From the NCBI GenBank assembly GCA_022575985.1, contig JAKSXM010000231.1:26760501-26824500 (forward strand): a stretch of DNA of 64,000 nucleotides, written 5' to 3'. The translations under genes and the position numbers were made by a program. Numbering within the stretch: position 1 is the first letter of the stretch; each line of letters opens with the position of its first letter. Positions 59,490-64,000 of the stretch are shown in pieces. Origin of the DNA: Anagrus nilaparvatae. Taxonomy: Eukaryota > Arthropoda > Insecta > Hymenoptera > Mymaridae. The notes below the pieces were generated by a model. It worked only from the letters and a program-made list of their open reading frames with translations, had not been told where the DNA came from and searched no databases.

Positions 59490-59531
59490 ATGAATCTCAC
59501 GATTTTTTTTGTTATTTTAATTTTTTATTCA
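59490..59531 (+). pseudogene. orphan signal-peptide exon of the kinase family
   Basis: ATG opens MNLTIFFVILIFYS, ending TCA|gtaagt in phase 0. This is the same design and the same last codon plus donor as the leader exons of the two kinase genes. No kinase exon follows before the next leader (59896). It is either the remnant of a third gene or an alternative first exon of the 59896 gene, whose phase-0 acceptor at 60166 it could use. Confidence 0.5.
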
Positions 59532-59895
59532 GTAAGTAAACTATTATACAATAAAAACCATTTATTTTCAAAAGTGAGGATTTTAGAAACAACACTTCTT
59601 TAAAATTGATTCTAGTTCAAGGAAATATTTTTCTATTTTTGAGGAACCTCCGTTGAAATACCTTATTACAATTTATATAATAATTTATATATTAATCTAT
59701 TTAGCAAGTATACAAAATTTTAATACTAGTTTTTACAGAATTTATTAGTTTGTTAGTTTGTATATAATTATTTAGAACCACGATATAGAAATATTAGTAT
59801 GCAATTAAATTTAGCCACGTGTACTTTTTTTAAAAAATTAATAATTACTTTACTTTGATTTTTTTTTATTTAATAGTAATAAGCAGTATAGAATC

Positions 59896-61072
59896 ATGAA
59901 ATTTACACTTTTCTGCAGTATTGCAATTTTTATTTGCTGCTCAGTAAGTTTTTTACATTTTTAATTCAAATAATTAATCAATCACGTTAATTCCTAAAAT
60001 TATTTTTTTAAGTTTCAAAAAATCATACAATATGCGCAGCAAAACAGTAGAACTAGCTTTGTGAATTTTTTTTTTCATTTTTATTTGAATTTTACGACAT
60101 TTAAAATATTTTGACAGAAAAAAAAAGTATATAATTTTATAAATTTAAAAATATAATAAATTACAGAATGTTTTCGGGCAACCTAATGTTTCTTTCGACT
60201 TCATCAACGAAGAAGTAAAAAAATTAAACAAGTTGAATTTGAAAATAATAAATGAATCTACAATAGAGTACACCGACAAGTGTTTAGGTACTGGAACTTA
60301 CGGTTGTGTAAAAAAAGGATTCTTGCAAGATCGGCCAGTAGCAATAAAAACAATGAGAATTCGTTATGATTCCAATACAGATCACATTTTGGATGAAATT
60401 CGTATTTTAAATTCTACTAACCACGATAATATAATTAAATTGTATGGTGTTTACATTAGTAAAATAGATGATTATTCTTATGATTACAATCTAGTTACCG
60501 AATTCGTTGACGGTAATCCACTGGATTTTATTTTATTTGATAAACGTATTAAGGCAAAGCACAATTTAACTAGTTATTCCGATGATATAAATAAAAATTC
60601 TATTGGATTTCAAATATGCAAAGGTCTTGATTATTTGCATGATATTATGATAATGCATGGAGATATCAAGCCAGAAAATGTTATGGTTGATTATAATAAT
60701 AATGTTAAATTAATAGATTTTGGGTACAGCAAAAACGTAACTTTAGAAAATTCTACGGATATTGAAGGAACTATTAATTTCTTATCACCAGAAACAGTTT
60801 TAGGAGAAAAGCCATATAAATCTCTAGCCAGTGATGTATGGGCTTTTGCATGCACGCTCAAAGAATTGTACAGTGAAAATTTTGTTTGGGATGGTATTTT
60901 AGAAGAGAATCCATCCGAAGAAGAATTAATATCAAAGGTATTTGACAATAATTTAGTACCAGATCTTTCGGAAATTCCTCTATTTTTATTAGATGTTGTT
61001 GGAAAAAGTTTTGATTATAACCCCAATGATAGACCTAAAATAAAAACAATTTTAGAAGTTTACGAAAAATAG
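59896..61072 (+). CDS. secreted-type protein kinase, two exons (317 aa)
   Basis: Exon 1 (59896-59943) encodes only the leader MKFTLFCSIAIFICCS, then TCA|gtaagt. Exon 2 (60167-61072, after aaattacag) starts NVFGQPNVSFDF and holds the whole kinase domain. Motifs: glycine loop GTGTYGCV (57-64), VAIK Lys77, helix-C Glu93, HGDIKPEN (180-187), DFG (200-202), SPE (223-225, in place of APE), DVW (239-241) and the late Arg (NDRP). The HRD arginine is Gly181, but Asp182, Lys184 and Asn187 remain, so activity is possible. Six N-x-S/T sequons (for example NVS, NLT, NVT) suit ER transit. LYGVY after helix C recalls tyrosine-kinase-like families. AATAAA is at 61168-61173. It is unlike Fam20-type secretory kinases, which lack these motifs. 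An effector role is inference. Confidence 0.85.
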
Positions 61073-62260
61073 GATAAAATAATTTTTCTTTTTTATTTTA
61101 ATGAATCTGGAAATTTATATGTAACAAATAAGGAGAATGCTGTTAACAGTTTTTTTAAAAGAAAATTAATAAAGCAAAATAAAAAAATGTTAAAAAATGT
61201 AAAAGTGTTTTTTTAATATTAAAAAATGTATTCCTTCCTTCGCTTTTTTAAATACCATTTTCAGAAAACTGTTTTCACTAATTCATTTTATAAAAAAAAT
61301 ACTTCATTCAAAATCTAAGAATTCGCTATAGGTATTCGCTATAGACAGCCTAGTTTAAAAAAGTTCCGCAACACATGTTCTTTCGATCACTGAACCCAGC
61401 TCCGAGGTCCGGAGTTGCTAGAAAATAGGTGGACACTCGTAGAACGGCAATATTAGTTAGTTTTATGAAAGTATTTTTATACTTATTTCTAAAATCTAAT
61501 AAAAAGTAATTTTACTAGATTTCAAGTAAATATTGGCTTCACAAATTTAAGGTGGTTATTGATGTGCATTCAACCCATATTGACTTGGCCTTAGCATATT
61601 ATTTTTATAGTAGGGTACGTTATGACTCTCACAGTATCGTTGGATTCCTGTTTTACCCATAAGTGTCGAGAGAGTCTATCAGAATCCTATGTAAAATAAA
61701 AGTGGCTGAAAGTTTAACCTAGTTTAGACTGGTTTCAAAGGAGTCACCCAGGCTCTTTTTCGAAACTAGCTGATTTTCTGTTAGTGCGATGCATTCTCGG
61801 ACAAAGGTCGAGAAATTCGTTATCTCGATAGCGAGCTCGATAGCTAGCAGTACATTTTAGGCCTAGTGATTTCTTAAAAGTCATCCAAATTCTTATATAC
61901 TTCATGCCTATACGTAGATTACATGATGCTGCGTATCAGCCATGGTTAACCATTTTAGGCAACTTTTCTCATTGTTTTCGCAAATTAAAAATAAAAATAG
62001 AAGTTGTTAAATCTTTATAAAAATATATCATTCTATATTGTTTATCATTTCATTTACTTCCGTTAATTTTTAACTTCCTCTTAAGTCACCTTGTATTAAA
62101 AAAGTAAATAGCGTTTAATTATTAATGTTTTAATACGAATGAGTATTTTATTAAAAATGTAACAATGCATAGTCAGAAAATATATCACTAACTTTAAAGT
62201 TTTGTTAAAAAATTAAATGAAGAAATAAATTTATTTTTCAATTCAAAAATTTATAAGATT
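61073..62260. other. intergenic spacer between the kinase genes
   Basis: AATAAA of the first kinase is at 61168-61173. GC content rises at 61320-61960 (gaggtccggagttgct; tctcgatagcgagctcgata) without a readable frame. The direct repeat attcgctatag lies at about 61321 and 61335. Confidence 0.4.
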
Positions 62261-63724
62261 ATGAAATATATTATAATTCTCAAATTTTTCATTTTAACTT
62301 TGTTCTCAGTAAGTTTTATATTCGTAAATTATTATGTATTTATATTAATTTAATGAAACTACTAAAGAATTTTCATTTATGACTGATAAAAGGCATAAAT
62401 AAATGTTATAGTTTACCCAAAAGATTTTTTTAGGGTTACTATATTTTTTTGTAATGTTTTTTTTTTTAAATTTTTGGCCAATTTATAGCAAACTTAATTA
62501 GAATTAAGTGCAGGCTAAAATTGGATTTGTATTTTTTTGCGGTATCATGAGAGTTGTCGATTGAAATTACGTCTATAAAGCTTGTTAACTGGTTATATTT
62601 CATTTCCAGTCCAAAATTTTATTAATCTGACTCAAAAATATAAAAGAGCAACTCTTTTTGCATAGAGGAACAGTTTTGGTTTAAAAAAATTTCTATTTTA
62701 AACAAGCTTTGTAGACATAATTTCAAACGACAACTCAGGTCCGCTTGGGAACTAATGGGTTAAAATACCTGACATTACAGAAATAATTTATAGTGAACAT
62801 TTTATCGCAAAAAATACTAAATATTTTTTGAGTCTAAATCCACTATCTTAGTATCTTTTATTACAGAATATTTTCGTTCAATCAGTTATGGAGTCTAAAA
62901 ATTTGTTTTACGAACGAGAACAAAAACTGCGTAAACTGTACATAAAAATTATTGATCCAAAAGAGATTAATAAATCAAGTACAATTTTAGGAAGAGGCTA
63001 TTTTGGTATTGTTAACAATGGCTCATGGCAAGGTATTCCTGTGGCAATAAAATCAATTAAGATCCATCAGAACGATGATGAAGCTAAAATTTTAAATGAA
63101 ATTTCTATTTTAAATAGTACAAAACACAAAAACATAGTTAAATTATATGGCGTGTATCTGACAGATAATGTTTACAACATAGTCATGGAACTGGTCAACG
63201 GTGATAACTTGAAAAATATTTTGTTTAATAAAAATTTTAAAAGAAATTATGAATTGGATGAGAATGTTAAGAATGATATTGGACAACAAATTTCTGAAGG
63301 TATTAACTATTTACACAAAAATATGATTTTGCACATGGATATTAAGCTTGAAAATGTGATGATAGTTCGAAAAGAAAAGAAAAGTCTTGTAAAACTAATT
63401 GATTTTGGTATGAGTAAGAACATAACAGAGATTGACTTACGTAATAACACTCTATCAAGTGATATGTGGTTACTTGGCTGTACATTGAAAGAATTATATA
63501 GTGAAAAAAGTGCATGTGATAATTATTTTACGAAATCATGTTCATTTCATAGTCTAGAATATGAATATCAGTTACAAAAGTATACACCAGATATTTCAAA
63601 AATACCTATATTTTTAAAAAATGTCATAAAAAATTGTATGAGTTATGATCCTGTTAGGAGACCTAAAATAAAAACAATCCTGGATGTTTATGACCAAAAA
63701 AATAATAGTACAAAAAAAATTTAA
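62261..63724 (+). CDS. secreted-type kinase paralogue, probable pseudokinase, two exons (301 aa)
   Basis: Exon 1 (62261-62308) encodes MKYIIILKFFILTLFS, then TCA|gtaagt. Exon 2 (62867-63724, after tattacag) starts NIFVQSVMESKN. Motifs: GRGYFGIV (58-65), VAIK Lys78, helix-C Glu94, HMDIKLEN (172-179), DFG (195-197), then only 17 residues to SDMW (Asp215). Compared with its neighbour, about 19 residues of the activation segment, including the APE-equivalent, are missing with the frame intact. HRD is HMD. Catalytic Asp174, Lys176 and Asn179 persist, so nucleotide binding is likely but substrate docking is compromised. Shared stretches (NEISILNSTKHKNIVKLYGV; SSDMWLLGCTLKELYSE; RRPKIKTILDVYD) mark it as a tandem duplicate of the 59896 gene. 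Five N-glycosylation sequons were counted. The intron holds a small foldback element. Confidence 0.8.
62549..62737. repeat. small inverted repeat in the kinase-paralogue intron
   Basis: gagttgtcgattgaaattac, then gtctataaagcttgtt (62549-62586) is mirrored by aaacaagctttgtagacata, then atttcaaacgacaactca (62700-62737). The arms are about 38 bp and imperfect. It lies between leader and kinase exons and accounts for the longer intron compared with the first kinase gene. Confidence 0.7.
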
Positions 63725-63981
63725 TTAATTTTTTTATATTCAAATTTTTTGTAATTTAGCATAGTAGTTATTTCGATGTAGATAATTTGGTGTGTAAATA
63801 GTTAAAAGAGAACCAAAAAAGATGATTTTTTCAAAAATTATTACCTAATAATATCATAAAATTATACTTTAATAATTTGAAACATATTTATAAAGGGAAG
63901 GGTACCATAGTTTTTTTAAAAATACTATCAAGGTAGAGGGATACTAAACCGGGTTTGGCGACTTGTAATGTTCTGCATATA
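63725..63981. other. 3' flank of the kinase paralogue
   Basis: AT-rich. No canonical AATAAA was noticed close to the stop. Nothing else was recognised. Confidence 0.35.
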
Positions 63982-64000
63982 CACCGAAAAAAAAGGTTCA
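63982..64000 (+). mobile_element. possible truncated MITE end at the window border
   Basis: caccgaaaaaaaaggttca, preceded by TA, resembles the caccg/cacgg-type ends of the elements at 21860 and 25968. The other end would lie outside the window. Confidence 0.3.

Noticed and set aside
60691..60948. 85-codon minus-strand frame inside the first kinase
   Set aside because: It is the antisense shadow of the kinase catalytic domain.
1..64000. CRISPR array, bacterial operon or prophage features
   Set aside because: Split genes, GT-AG introns, polyadenylation signals and MITEs indicate a eukaryotic nuclear genome. The repeated arrays seen are satellites or transposon parts without regular unique spacers.

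Overview
The window looks like insect (at least arthropod) nuclear DNA. It is strongly AT-rich, gene-poor, full of foldback/MITE-type repeats, and its genes are split by GT-AG introns. Two genes anchor it. One is the first coding exon of a shaggy/GSK-3 beta homologue (minus strand, 42539-42755), recognised from the N-terminal motif RPRTTSFAEGNK. The other is a complete five-exon CREG1-type secreted glycoprotein gene (minus strand, 53622-52003). I cannot settle the species. An AT-rich parasitoid wasp or a sap-feeding hemipteran would both fit.

Layout. 1-42.5 kb is mostly non-coding. No further GSK-3 exon was recognised to the left, so this stretch is probably the large intron of shaggy. It holds more than ten inverted-repeat or MITE-like elements, a retroelement copy with a 14-bp target duplication and a (TAC)n tail (27775-29100), a caspase-like fragment with a tRNA-derived SINE-like insertion (7285-7549), and two candidate small secreted-protein genes (8277-8655 plus; 31981-30288 minus, with PENK repeats). 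42.5-43.5 kb is the shaggy first coding exon and its CpG-rich promoter region. 45-52 kb is repeat-dominated and includes a 3.8-kb palindrome whose left arm carries a solo LTR. 52-53.6 kb is the CREG gene.

55.8-63.7 kb is the most interesting part: a cluster of genes built for the secretory pathway. It contains a 48-residue peptide with one cysteine pair (55874-56511), an orphan signal-peptide exon (59490-59531), and two related protein-kinase genes (59896-61072 and 62261-63724). Each kinase gene has a 16-residue hydrophobic leader on its own 48-nt exon, joined by a phase-0 intron to a single exon holding the kinase domain. Both kinases keep the nucleotide-binding lysine and DFG but have lost the HRD arginine. 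The second also has a shortened activation segment with no APE motif. Reading these as secreted effector kinases, for example in venom or saliva, is inference. The exon structure, leaders and motif changes are read directly from the sequence.

Most other open frames of 60-120 codons lie inside repeats or AT-rich DNA and were rejected.
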